Source: F23-D06 sp947167635 (GTDB lineage: Bacteria; Bacteroidota; Bacteroidia; Bacteroidales; WCHB1-69). Taken from it: a DNA stretch of 44,581 nucleotides. The position numbers and the translations under genes were made by a program. Positions 19,325 to 26,840 of the stretch are shown here, piece by piece (the stretch's first letter is position 1; every line of letters starts with the position of its first letter). The notes under the pieces were generated by a model. That model made no database searches and was not told where the DNA came from. It was given only the letters and a program-made list of their open reading frames with translations. Location of the stretch: positions 1-44,581 of the forward strand of contig CAMVIT010000021.1 of the NCBI GenBank assembly GCA_947167635.1, read 5' to 3'.

Positions 19325-20134
19325 ATGGAAGAGAGAAAAGAAATGAATGACCCCGTCAAGAATGTGGTACCGGACGAGATGATGCCGGGATTTGTGGCTG
19401 CAGAGTCTCAGAAAAAACACGACGAGGAAAATGTGTATCAGACGGAGTGTCCTGCTCCGGAACTGCAATCGGATAATCTTTCCGACAGTGAAGAGGCGAA
19501 GCAGGCCTGCGACAAGAAGAGAAAATGCTGCCATATCGGGCACTTGATTTTCGATTTGTTGATGGCCGCCGCTGTCATCACCCTGTTCATCCTGCATTTT
19601 TGCGGGAACAAACGACCAGTCCACCATGTTGCCGTGGATCCATCCAAAGCGGGTTCCGGCGAAGTGCTTTATGTAAACATCGACTCCATCAACGAGCATT
19701 ATGAGATGGTATCGATCTTAACAGACAGTATCGATGCCGAGCGCCAGCGCCAGACCGTGTTGTTCCAAAACCGCCAGAAGGCCTTGGAAAACAAGTTGGC
19801 CAACTACCAGCGCAACATGCAATCCGGCAGCTTGACGGCTCAGCAGGCACAATATGCGGAACAGTCGCTGCAGCAAGAGAGCACACAGCTGCAAAACGAT
19901 TACTCCGTAGCCTTGGAAAATCTGGAATCCCGCTACACGGCGGCTTTGGGCCAGATTGCCGATTCTCTGAAAGCAGCCGTCGCACGTGCCAATGCCCTCC
20001 ATAACGCATCCTTCATCCTCAGCTATGGTGCCGGAAGTCCCGTAATTGAGGCCGACCCCACCAAGGATATCACAAATGAGGTGCTTGAAGACCTCAACAG
20101 GCCTTTCAAGAAGAAAAAAAAGGGAGGTAACTAA
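19325..20134 (+). CDS. Membrane-anchored Skp/OmpH-like coiled-coil protein
   Basis: This 269-residue protein has an acidic cytoplasmic N-terminus (1-70) with a CDKKRKCC patch, one transmembrane helix at about 75-95 and a periplasmic part. The segment VLYVNIDSINEHYEM followed by a long Gln/Leu-rich helix pair (about 120-235) matches the OmpH/Skp chaperone pattern, in which a short beta core carries two long helical arms. Skp is normally a free periplasmic protein with a signal peptide; here it is tethered by an uncleaved helix. The stop codon overlaps the ATG of the next gene (TAATG), so the two are translationally coupled. The C-terminus is strongly basic (KKKKKGG). Confidence 0.65.
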   Translation: MEERKEMNDPVKNVVPDEMMPGFVAAESQKKHDEENVYQTECPAPELQSDNLSDSEEAKQACDKKRKCCHIGHLIFDLLMAAAVITLFILHFCGNKRPVHHVAVDPSKAGSGEVLYVNIDSINEHYEMVSILTDSIDAERQRQTVLFQNRQKALENKLANYQRNMQSGSLTAQQAQYAEQSLQQESTQLQNDYSVALENLESRYTAALGQIADSLKAAVARANALHNASFILSYGAGSPVIEADPTKDITNEVLEDLNRPFKKKKKGGN

Positions 20135-20730
20135 TGAGCTTCGACGATACCCAGAGGGATAATCAATCGGCAACATCCGTACATCGCGACATCATCGCGA
20201 TGTGCATCGGGCTGTTTCTGTTTGCCGCAATTGTGGCATGGTCATTGATCAAAAACGCCCACAACCCTCAAGACGAGGCAGGGAATGCGACAGCCGTGCA
20301 ACTCGACTCCCTGCATGTTTTCCCGCCCGTGGACTTTGCAGACTCGCTTTACCATCCGAGCGTGGTGGCCGCCTACGATGATGACTCTCCCCGCGATGTC
20401 TTCTACTACGAAATCGACAGTTTGGGCAACACGACCCAAAACAAGGTGCATGAGACACACTATTATCCCGACAAAAAGAAGTACGTTGACGGCAACCTTC
20501 ACGAGAATCAACGCGACGGCATCTGGTATGCCTATCATCCCAACGGAAACGTGCAGACCATGGCTCATTATGTAAACGGCAAGGAAGAGGGACAATACAC
20601 CGTCTATCATCCCAACGGAAACGTTTTCTACACTGGCAAATACCATGAGGGCAAGCGCATCGGCATCTGGTCTTTTTACGACGAGAATGAGCAGTTGGTA
20701 AACGAAAAAAACTATGATGAAGACAAATAG
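20134..20730 (+). CDS. Single-pass membrane protein with MORN-like repeats
   Basis: This 198-residue protein has a short cytoplasmic start, one transmembrane helix at about 23-41 and an exported part. That part ends in three or four repeats of the MORN-variant type (DGIWYAYHPNGNVQTMAHYVNG, broken here at Y; EGQYTVYHPNGNVFYTGKY; RIGIWSFYDENEQLV). The units are about 23 residues long and are near-identical in places (YHPNGNV occurs twice). Such repeats form beta-hairpin arrays, often envelope-associated or binding partners. It overlaps the Skp-like gene by one base, so the two products probably act together at the inner membrane. The function is unknown. Confidence 0.65.
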   Translation: MSFDDTQRDNQSATSVHRDIIAMCIGLFLFAAIVAWSLIKNAHNPQDEAGNATAVQLDSLHVFPPVDFADSLYHPSVVAAYDDDSPRDVFYYEIDSLGNTTQNKVHETHYYPDKKKYVDGNLHENQRDGIWYAYHPNGNVQTMAHYVNGKEEGQYTVYHPNGNVFYTGKYHEGKRIGIWSFYDENEQLVNEKNYDEDK

Positions 20731-20818
20731 ATAAAGCTAACGACCCACAGATAATAGCCAACAACCAATAAGTCGAGACAAAAATAATAATTCTTAATCC
20801 AAAACAAAAAAATAAAAC

Positions 20819-22195
20819 ATGGAATTACCTTTTGCAGAAGCGTGGAAAATAAAGATGGTTGAACCCATTAAGAAATCCACCCGCGCAGAGCGCGAAAAAT
20901 GGCTCGAAGAAGCCCACCAAAACATCTTCATGCTGAAAAGCGATTATGTCTATATCGACCTGTTGACAGATTCCGGCACAGGCGCCATGAGCGACCGTCA
21001 ATGGAGTGCCATGATGATGGGAGACGAAAGTTACGGCGGCGCCCGCTCTTTCTACCACATGAAGGACACCATCACCGAGATCACCGGTTTTGAATTTGTC
21101 ATCCCCACCCATCAGGGCCGTGCAGCCGAGAATGTGCTGTTCTCCTACCTGGTAAAACCCGGCATGGTTGTTCCTGGCAACGCCCACTTCGACACCACCA
21201 AGGGGCACATTGAGAGTCGCAAGGCATTCGCCATCGATGTCACCGTGCCCGAAGCATACGACACCCAACTTGAAGTTCCCTTCAAGGGCAACGTCAGCCT
21301 TGAGAAGCTTGAGAAGGTGCTCAAAGAGAACCAAGGCAATGTCCCGTTCATGGTGCTCACCGTGACCAACAACACCGTTGGCGGTCAGCCGGTCTCCATG
21401 CAGAACATCCGCGAGACCTGCGAGCTTTGCCACAAGTATGGTGTGCCGGTCAATATCGACAGTGCCCGTTTCATTGAGAACGCCTACTTTATCAAGACCC
21501 GTGAGAAAGGTTACGAGAACAAGACCCTCCATGAGATTGTCAAGGAGATGTTCTCTTACGCCGACTCCATGACCATGAGCGCCAAGAAGGACGGTCTTGT
21601 CAACATGGGCGGTTTCATCGCCACCAACAAGAAAGAATGGTATGAAGGCGCGAAGCTCTTCTGCATCCCCTTCGAAGGCTTCCTCACCTACGGTGGCATG
21701 AACGGTCGCGATATGGACGCCCTCGCCGTCGGCCTCAAGGAGAACCTTGAGTTCGAAATGGTTGAGACCCGTATCAAGCAAGTTCATTATCTGGCTGACA
21801 AGCTTGATGAGTACGGCATCCCCTACCAGCGTCCTGCCGGTGGTCATGCTATCTTCGTCGATGCCGACAAAGTGCTCACCAACATTCCCAAGGAGGAGTT
21901 CCCCGCCCAGACGCTGACTTGCGAGCTTTATCTGGAAGCTGGCATCCGTGCCTGCGAAATCGGATATGTGCTTGCCGACCGCGACCCGGTGACCCGCGAG
22001 AACCGCTTTGGTGGCAACGACTTCGTGCGCCTCTGCATCCCGCGCCGCGTCTATACCAACAACCACATGGACGTCATCGCCGCCGCCCTCAAGAATGTCT
22101 ATGACCGTCGCGAAACCATCAAGCGCGGTCTCGAAATCACTTGGGAAGCCGAGCTGATGCGCCACTTCACCTGCCAATTCAAGAGATTGCAATAA
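20819..22195 (+). CDS. tnaA: Tryptophanase (tryptophan indole-lyase)
   Basis: This 458-residue PLP enzyme splits tryptophan to indole, pyruvate and ammonia. The PLP lysine is Lys257 in SAKKD, and THQGRAAEN and IDSARFIENAYF are cofactor-site motifs. The N-terminal half resembles tyrosine phenol-lyase (TGAMSDRQW, MMMGDESY). The substrate-site residues are of the tryptophanase type: Ile381 stands where tyrosine phenol-lyase has Arg381, and His449 in RHFT stands where it has Phe448. The length fits the 455-460-residue tryptophanases of Bacteroides and Porphyromonas. It is likely a single-gene unit ended by a hairpin terminator. No tnaC-like leader or tnaB transporter is seen next to it. Confidence 0.88.
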   Translation: MELPFAEAWKIKMVEPIKKSTRAEREKWLEEAHQNIFMLKSDYVYIDLLTDSGTGAMSDRQWSAMMMGDESYGGARSFYHMKDTITEITGFEFVIPTHQGRAAENVLFSYLVKPGMVVPGNAHFDTTKGHIESRKAFAIDVTVPEAYDTQLEVPFKGNVSLEKLEKVLKENQGNVPFMVLTVTNNTVGGQPVSMQNIRETCELCHKYGVPVNIDSARFIENAYFIKTREKGYENKTLHEIVKEMFSYADSMTMSAKKDGLVNMGGFIATNKKEWYEGAKLFCIPFEGFLTYGGMNGRDMDALAVGLKENLEFEMVETRIKQVHYLADKLDEYGIPYQRPAGGHAIFVDADKVLTNIPKEEFPAQTLTCELYLEAGIRACEIGYVLADRDPVTRENRFGGNDFVRLCIPRRVYTNNHMDVIAAALKNVYDRRETIKRGLEITWEAELMRHFTCQFKRLQ

Positions 22196-22196
22196 T

Positions 22197-22226
22197 AAAA
22201 AGGCCTGCGTCATGCAGGCCTTTTTT
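22197..22226 (+). terminator. Rho-independent terminator after tnaA
   Basis: A strong stem AAGGCCTGC/GCAGGCCTT (extended by A/T pairs) has a 5-base loop (22209-22213) and ends in a T run to 22226. It begins within two bases of the tnaA stop codon. Confidence 0.95.
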
Positions 22227-22278
22227 CAAATTCAAACAAGTACTCCCTTAACTTGGCCATCGGCCCTTGATCTTGATT

Positions 22279-22836
22279 ATGATTATTGTTGACGACATTT
22301 TGGTTTCCGACGAACTAATAGAAAAGCGTTTTTGCTGCGACTTGGCGCAATGCAAGGGTGTCTGCTGCGTGGAAGGGGATGCCGGTGCGCCCTTGCGGCC
22401 GGACGAGTTAGGTGACCTGAGCGAGCACTACCCTGTGTTCAGCAAATATATGACAGCGGAGGGCATTGCTGCCGTTGAGTCGATAGGCGACCCCTTCGTT
22501 CTCAATGACTGGGGCGAGTTTGAGACCCCCATGGTGCCCAGCGACACAGCCTGCACCTTCGCCTGCCGTGAAGGTGAAATGACGTTCTGTGCCATCGAAA
22601 AGGCGTTCCTCAACGGCGAAATTCCGTTTCGGAAACCACTCTCATGCTATCTTTACCCTGTCCGCGCCAGCAAGGTGGGCAAATACACGGCTCTCAACTT
22701 CCATCACTGGGACATTTGCCGGTGCGCCCGCGCCAAAGGCGACCAGCTGGAGCTCCCGCTCTACCGCTTTCTCGAGGAGCCGCTTGTCCGCGCTTTCGGA
22801 CGGGAATGGTACGAAAAGTTAGTCTCGAGTGTCTGA
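22279..22836 (+). CDS. DUF3109-type cysteine-rich protein
   Basis: This 185-residue soluble protein has conserved cysteine clusters: FCCDLAQCKGVCC near the start, CTFACREGEMTFC in the middle and CYLYPVR and CRCARAKG near the end. This matches the DUF3109 family, which is related to YkgJ-type putative metal or iron-sulfur binding proteins. No function is known for it. ATG 22279 (MIIVDDIL) is preferred to in-frame TTG codons at 22267 and 22273. It lies between the tnaA terminator and the promoter of the DRTGG unit. I see no clear -7 box of its own in the 50 bases upstream. Confidence 0.75.
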   Translation: MIIVDDILVSDELIEKRFCCDLAQCKGVCCVEGDAGAPLRPDELGDLSEHYPVFSKYMTAEGIAAVESIGDPFVLNDWGEFETPMVPSDTACTFACREGEMTFCAIEKAFLNGEIPFRKPLSCYLYPVRASKVGKYTALNFHHWDICRCARAKGDQLELPLYRFLEEPLVRAFGREWYEKLVSSV

Positions 22837-22924
22837 CCAAATGGTGGAAAGAAATTTGTGGATTATTTTGAAATGATCGCCCTGGAAAAAGAAACTGCCG
22901 TGCCAGATTCTGAAATATTTTGTG

Positions 22925-22932
22925 TATGTTTG
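22925..22932 (+). promoter_or_regulatory. -7 promoter box for the DRTGG/hydrogenase-like unit
   Basis: TATGTTTG matches TAnnTTTG, 41 bases before the DRTGG start codon. No clear -33 TTTG stands at standard spacing. The five genes that follow have gaps of only 9-34 bases. Confidence 0.65.
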
Positions 22933-22972
22933 CAGCCAATTTTGTTTAACCTTTTTAATACAAGAGATTGAA

Positions 22973-23320
22973 ATGACTATCGAAGAAGTTGCTGCCTTGG
23001 TACAAGGCGAGATTGTTTGCGGCGACAGTTACAAAGGGCGCGAGGTAGCCTGCGTGTTTGCCTCCGACTTGATGAGCGATGTGCTGACCATCCGCGACAC
23101 CGACAAACTGTTGCTGCTGACAGGCTTGTCCAACCTCCAGTCCATCAGAACATGCGAAATGTCTGACATCCAAATGATTGTCGTGGTACGCGGCAAGGCC
23201 GTCACCGACGAAATGCTCGAATTGGCGGAGGATAACGACATGATTATCGTCAAGACCCCATTTTCAATGTACAAAACCGCCGGCATCCTCTTCGGTGCCG
23301 GCATACCGCCCATTTACTAA
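22973..23320 (+). CDS. DRTGG-domain protein
   Basis: This 115-residue protein appears to consist of a single DRTGG-type alpha/beta domain: MTIEEVAALVQGEIVCGD, then VFASDLMSDVLTI, LLTGLSNLQSIRTCEMSDI (broken here) and IIVKTPFSMYKTAGILF. DRTGG domains occur with CBS and phosphotransacetylase domains and are thought to bind ligands or regulate. Small stand-alone versions occur beside [FeFe]-hydrogenase-like genes in Firmicutes and other anaerobes. ATG 22973 fits the promoter at 22925 and the domain start; an upstream in-frame start at 22922 would overlap the promoter. It is first in the five-gene unit. Confidence 0.75.
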   Translation: MTIEEVAALVQGEIVCGDSYKGREVACVFASDLMSDVLTIRDTDKLLLLTGLSNLQSIRTCEMSDIQMIVVVRGKAVTDEMLELAEDNDMIIVKTPFSMYKTAGILFGAGIPPIY

Positions 23321-23335
23321 CCAAATTGCAAGACC

Positions 23336-23752
23336 ATGGATTTTACCTACCACGTTGAAGGAGGGGATTTCACCAATGCAGGATCCACCTCCAGCGAAGT
23401 CAAAAGAATGCTGAAAAAACTCGGTGTAAGTCCCGACATCGTCAAGCGGACGGTCGTGGCTCTCTACGAGGCCGAGGTCAACATTGTGGCGCACGCCTAC
23501 CGCGGCGACATCAGCGTGGACCTGGAGGAGGACAAGATTCGTATCGTGCTCGCCGATGAAGGCCCGGGCATCCCCAACGTCGAGTGGGCCATGCAGAAGG
23601 GCAACTCCACCGCCTCGCCCAAGGTGCGCGAGATGGGCTTCGGCGCCGGCATGGGTCTCCCCAACATACAAAACAACTCCGATGAGCTGAACATCCAAAC
23701 CGAGGTGGGCAAGGGCACCACCATCGAACTTGTCAACTATTTCAACAAATAA
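23336..23752 (+). CDS. RsbW-like ATP-binding (anti-sigma/histidine-kinase-type ATPase) protein
   Basis: This 138-residue protein is a lone GHKL ATPase domain. The N box is EAEVN (Glu45-Asn49), the G1 box is DEGPGI (74-79) and the G2 box is GFGAGMGL (101-108). It has no histidine phosphoacceptor domain. Such small proteins act as serine kinases or anti-sigma factors (RsbW/SpoIIAB type), or as accessory ATPases beside hydrogenase-like genes. It lies 15 bases after the DRTGG gene and 9 before the iron-sulfur protein. No partner anti-anti-sigma or sigma factor lies in the unit, so its target is unknown. Confidence 0.82.
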   Translation: MDFTYHVEGGDFTNAGSTSSEVKRMLKKLGVSPDIVKRTVVALYEAEVNIVAHAYRGDISVDLEEDKIRIVLADEGPGIPNVEWAMQKGNSTASPKVREMGFGAGMGLPNIQNNSDELNIQTEVGKGTTIELVNYFNK

Positions 23753-23761
23753 TCCACTACT

Positions 23762-25141
23762 ATGGCTGAAGACTTCCACCACGCACTGAAATTCAAATAC
23801 GATCTCTGCATTGGCTGCGCCCACTGCACGGGTGTCTGCCCCACCGGGGCCATCCACGTCGAGGACGGTCACCCGCACCTTAACCCCAACCGCTGCATCG
23901 ACTGCGGCCGCTGCTACCAGGCATGTCCGGTCAACGCCATATACATCGAGCAAGACGACTTCCAGACTGTTTACGACTACAAATATCCCGTTCTGCTCCT
24001 TCCATCCATCTTCACGGCCCAATTTGAGGAGAAAATCAAGGAGAGGACCATCCTTTCCGCCATCTATCATCTTGGCTTCAAACACGTTTTCGAAGTTGAG
24101 AAGAGCGTCGATTTCATCAAGGAGGAGATGAAGAAGACCGTACACGAGAACAACGGCTACAAACCGATCATTTCCACCTTCTGTCCCGCCATTGTTCGCC
24201 TCATCCAGGTGCGCTTTCCCGTGTTAGTACCCAATCTTTATATGGTGAAGCCACCCCTTGACCTCACCGCTCTCTACATCAAAAAGTTGCTCACAGAGGA
24301 AGACGGAGTTCCTGCCGAGGATATCGGCATCTTCTATGTCGCGCCTTGTGCTGCCAAGATTGCGGCCATCAAGAGCCCTGCCACAGAGGAGGAATCTCCC
24401 GTGTCGGGTGTCATCAACATGAACTACCTCTACAGCAAGGTGATGCGCGTCATCAAGCAAGGCGAGTACCAACTTTGCGAGGACTCCCGCATCCGTTATC
24501 ACCGCCTCTCCAAGAGCAGCTTGAGCTTCACCCTCACGGGCGGCGAAATCAATCTCCTCAAGGAGGGACGCAACCTCGCCATCGACGGCATCCATAATGT
24601 CTCCGATTTTCTTGAAAAGTTAGAGGACGAGGACATACAGGACATTGACTTCCTCGAGCTGCGCGCATGCGACGAAAGCTGCGCCGGCGGCATCCTCTGT
24701 GCCAACAACCGTTTCCTCATGGCCGAACGCCAGCGCAACCGCATGCAGAAATCCCCGGAAGAAATCGACGCCGAAGACAATGACCTGCTCAACTATGTTG
24801 ACTTTCTGGCGGACCATCGCCGCGTGCTTGGCACCGTGGAGCCGCGCTCCATGGACAAGATGGATGACAACATGGCCGTGGCCATGAAGAAAATGCGCCG
24901 CGCCCTCGAAATCAACCAGAACCTGCCACAAGTCGATTGCCGTATCTGCGGCTACCAATCCTGCAAGGCTCTCTCCGAAGCAGTGGTCAACAATCAGGCC
25001 GAGGTGGAACAGTGCGTCTTTGTCCAGAAGGCCATGGAACATGCCGAGAAGTTGACCCTTTCCGAATCCATCAAGACCACCACCAAGATTTGGGGCACCA
25101 AGAAAATCGACCCGGCGGTCATCAAAAATCTCAACTTGTAA
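23762..25141 (+). CDS. [FeFe]-hydrogenase-like iron-sulfur protein (putative sensory type)
   Basis: This 459-residue protein begins with two [4Fe-4S] motifs (Cys16/19/22/26 and Cys45/48/51/55). A domain related to the [FeFe]-hydrogenase H-cluster domain follows. All four H-cluster cysteines can be placed: Cys141 in TFCP (L1), Cys196 in APCAAK (L2), and Cys303 and Cys307 in ACDESC (L3). The L1 cysteine that relays protons in catalytic enzymes (TSCCP) is Phe140 here, and the L2/L3 methionines are missing. The C-terminus has CX2CX4CX16C (Cys393/396/401/418), a further [4Fe-4S]-type domain. With the DRTGG and RsbW-like neighbours this resembles the putative sensory classes rather than a working hydrogenase. 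No HydE/F/G maturase is in the window. Confidence 0.8.
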   Translation: MAEDFHHALKFKYDLCIGCAHCTGVCPTGAIHVEDGHPHLNPNRCIDCGRCYQACPVNAIYIEQDDFQTVYDYKYPVLLLPSIFTAQFEEKIKERTILSAIYHLGFKHVFEVEKSVDFIKEEMKKTVHENNGYKPIISTFCPAIVRLIQVRFPVLVPNLYMVKPPLDLTALYIKKLLTEEDGVPAEDIGIFYVAPCAAKIAAIKSPATEEESPVSGVINMNYLYSKVMRVIKQGEYQLCEDSRIRYHRLSKSSLSFTLTGGEINLLKEGRNLAIDGIHNVSDFLEKLEDEDIQDIDFLELRACDESCAGGILCANNRFLMAERQRNRMQKSPEEIDAEDNDLLNYVDFLADHRRVLGTVEPRSMDKMDDNMAVAMKKMRRALEINQNLPQVDCRICGYQSCKALSEAVVNNQAEVEQCVFVQKAMEHAEKLTLSESIKTTTKIWGTKKIDPAVIKNLNL

Positions 25142-25153
25142 GGCAAGATCTAC

Positions 25154-26164
25154 ATGTTCGCCAACACTACTCTTCTGAACATTCCCTTTTTACACATACA
25201 CCACTCCGCCGCCACCCATGACGGCGGTTTTTGGCATGCCTTGCCCTCGATTTTGGGCGATGTCGTAGTTAACACATTGGAGATTACCGTTTTGGTGCTC
25301 CTCATGATGGCCCTCATAGAGCTGGTCAACGTCTCCTCTTCTGGCCGTTGGATGGCCAAGTTGCAACACAAGCCCTTTCTGCAGCTGGTGGTCTGCTGCC
25401 TGTTAGGCATCATCCCGGGCTGCGCAGGTGGCTTTGCGGTCGTGTCGCTCTACACCCACGACCTGCTCTCGTTCGGTGCGTTGTTGGGCGGCATGGTCGC
25501 CACTTTCGGCGACGAAGCCTTCTTCCTCTTCGCGCAAAGCCCCAAATGGGGGGGAATTGTGACAGGAATACTCTTCTCGCTTGGAATCATAGTCGGTTTG
25601 GCCGCCAACGGGTTGGTGCGGGAGAGAAGATACTTTATTCATAATCCAAAATCCAAAGGAAGTCACGGGTTTGAGATCCATGACAACATAGATATAACAG
25701 AACAAGAACATCCGCACGAACATGAGGACGTGCGCAATCACACGACCTCTCCACGCGGCTTCAAGGCGCGGGTGGGGCACTTCTTCGTGGAACACTTATG
25801 GAACCATGTGGTACGGCAACATTTTCTCACAGTCTTCCTTTGGTCGTTCGGAGTGTTACTATTCCTCAAGACGTTCGGTTACTTTCTCGACATCGACAGT
25901 CTGTTGCACACGCATATCTGGGCCAAGTATGTACTGTTGCTTGTTGCCGTGTTAGTGGGCCTCATTCCGGAATCGGGGCCGCATTTGGTGTTCATCGTGA
26001 TGTTCCTCGACGGCAGCATCCCCTTCGGGGTGCTGTTGGCCAACTGCATCGCGCAGAACGGCCATGCGGGGCTGCCGCTGTTGGCCCAGTCGCGCCGCGA
26101 TTTCCTACTGATGAAATCCGTCACAGCAATCGTGGGGCTGGCCTGCGGGGCGCTGTTTATTTGA
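25154..26164 (+). CDS. Putative 10-TM metal (manganese-type) transporter
   Basis: This 336-residue membrane protein has about ten hydrophobic helices in two halves, joined by a hydrophilic His/Glu-rich loop (about residues 175-200, EQEHPHEHEDVRNH). Motifs such as GIIPGCAGGF, MVATFGDEAFFL and GLIPESGPHLVF repeat the PG(C/P)xxG and PExGPH patterns of the putative 10-TM heavy-metal exporter family (annotated elsewhere as a putative manganese transporter). A His-rich N-terminus (FLHIHHSAATH) is also present. It follows the hydrogenase-like gene by 12 bases. Substrate and direction cannot be decided from sequence. Confidence 0.68.
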   Translation: MFANTTLLNIPFLHIHHSAATHDGGFWHALPSILGDVVVNTLEITVLVLLMMALIELVNVSSSGRWMAKLQHKPFLQLVVCCLLGIIPGCAGGFAVVSLYTHDLLSFGALLGGMVATFGDEAFFLFAQSPKWGGIVTGILFSLGIIVGLAANGLVRERRYFIHNPKSKGSHGFEIHDNIDITEQEHPHEHEDVRNHTTSPRGFKARVGHFFVEHLWNHVVRQHFLTVFLWSFGVLLFLKTFGYFLDIDSLLHTHIWAKYVLLLVAVLVGLIPESGPHLVFIVMFLDGSIPFGVLLANCIAQNGHAGLPLLAQSRRDFLLMKSVTAIVGLACGALFI

Positions 26165-26198
26165 GGATTATACAATCATGCTATTATACCTATAAACT

Positions 26199-26840
26199 AT
26201 GGCTGACAATTATTTAGAGTCCAAGATGGAAGAGCTGAGGGAAACGGGGCAAAAGAGGCCTGCTGCCAAGCACACACGCTCCCTTGAAACACTTTTAACC
26301 CTCAACCGCAGTTATCGCGGTTACGACAAAAAGGTTGTCGTGGGACGCAGCACATTGGAGAAGATTGTGACAGTGAACACAAAGATTCCGTCTGCCAAGA
26401 ACCAGCAGGTGCTGCGATTCAAATTAATCACCCGCGACAGCGGTGCCGACAAGGTGCTGCAAAACATCAAGCTCGGAGGGATGCTGCCGGAACTGCATCT
26501 TCCTTGCCCCGGCACGGAGCCGGAAGCCTTCATCATCATCTGCAGCACTGTACCGGAAAGCAAACTCGTGGACATCGACTTAGGCATCGCGGCACAGAGC
26601 ATGCTGCTGCGTGCCGTGGACTTAGGACTCAACGGCCTCATGATCGGGGCCTTCAACAAGGCTGCCCTGAAACAAGAATTCGCACTGGAAATGGAGCCGT
26701 TACTCATCCTCGCCATCGGCAAGGGCGCGGAGGAGATACGACTCACAACCATCCCGAAAGGCGAGAGTCACGCCTACTATCGAGAGAATGGCGTCCACTT
26801 CGTACCCAAGGTGCGCGTAGATGATCTGATTTTGCCTTAA
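26199..26840 (+). CDS. Nitroreductase-family flavoprotein
   Basis: This 213-residue protein has the nitroreductase fold. The segment RSYRGYDKK is the usual FMN-phosphate contact near the N-terminus, IPSAKNQQVLRF is the second flavin-binding stretch, and DLGIAAQSMLLRAVDLGLNG is the conserved central helix. It probably reduces a quinone, nitro or similar small substrate with NAD(P)H, but the substrate is unknown. It is last in the DRTGG/hydrogenase-like unit, 34 bases after the transporter. Its stop codon overlaps the stop codon of the convergent lipid-kinase gene in a shared TTAA. Confidence 0.82.
   Translation: MADNYLESKMEELRETGQKRPAAKHTRSLETLLTLNRSYRGYDKKVVVGRSTLEKIVTVNTKIPSAKNQQVLRFKLITRDSGADKVLQNIKLGGMLPELHLPCPGTEPEAFIIICSTVPESKLVDIDLGIAAQSMLLRAVDLGLNGLMIGAFNKAALKQEFALEMEPLLILAIGKGAEEIRLTTIPKGESHAYYRENGVHFVPKVRVDDLILP

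Noticed and set aside
20825..22213. A 462-codon frame antisense to tryptophanase
   Set aside because: It is the complement of a conserved PLP enzyme with intact motifs.
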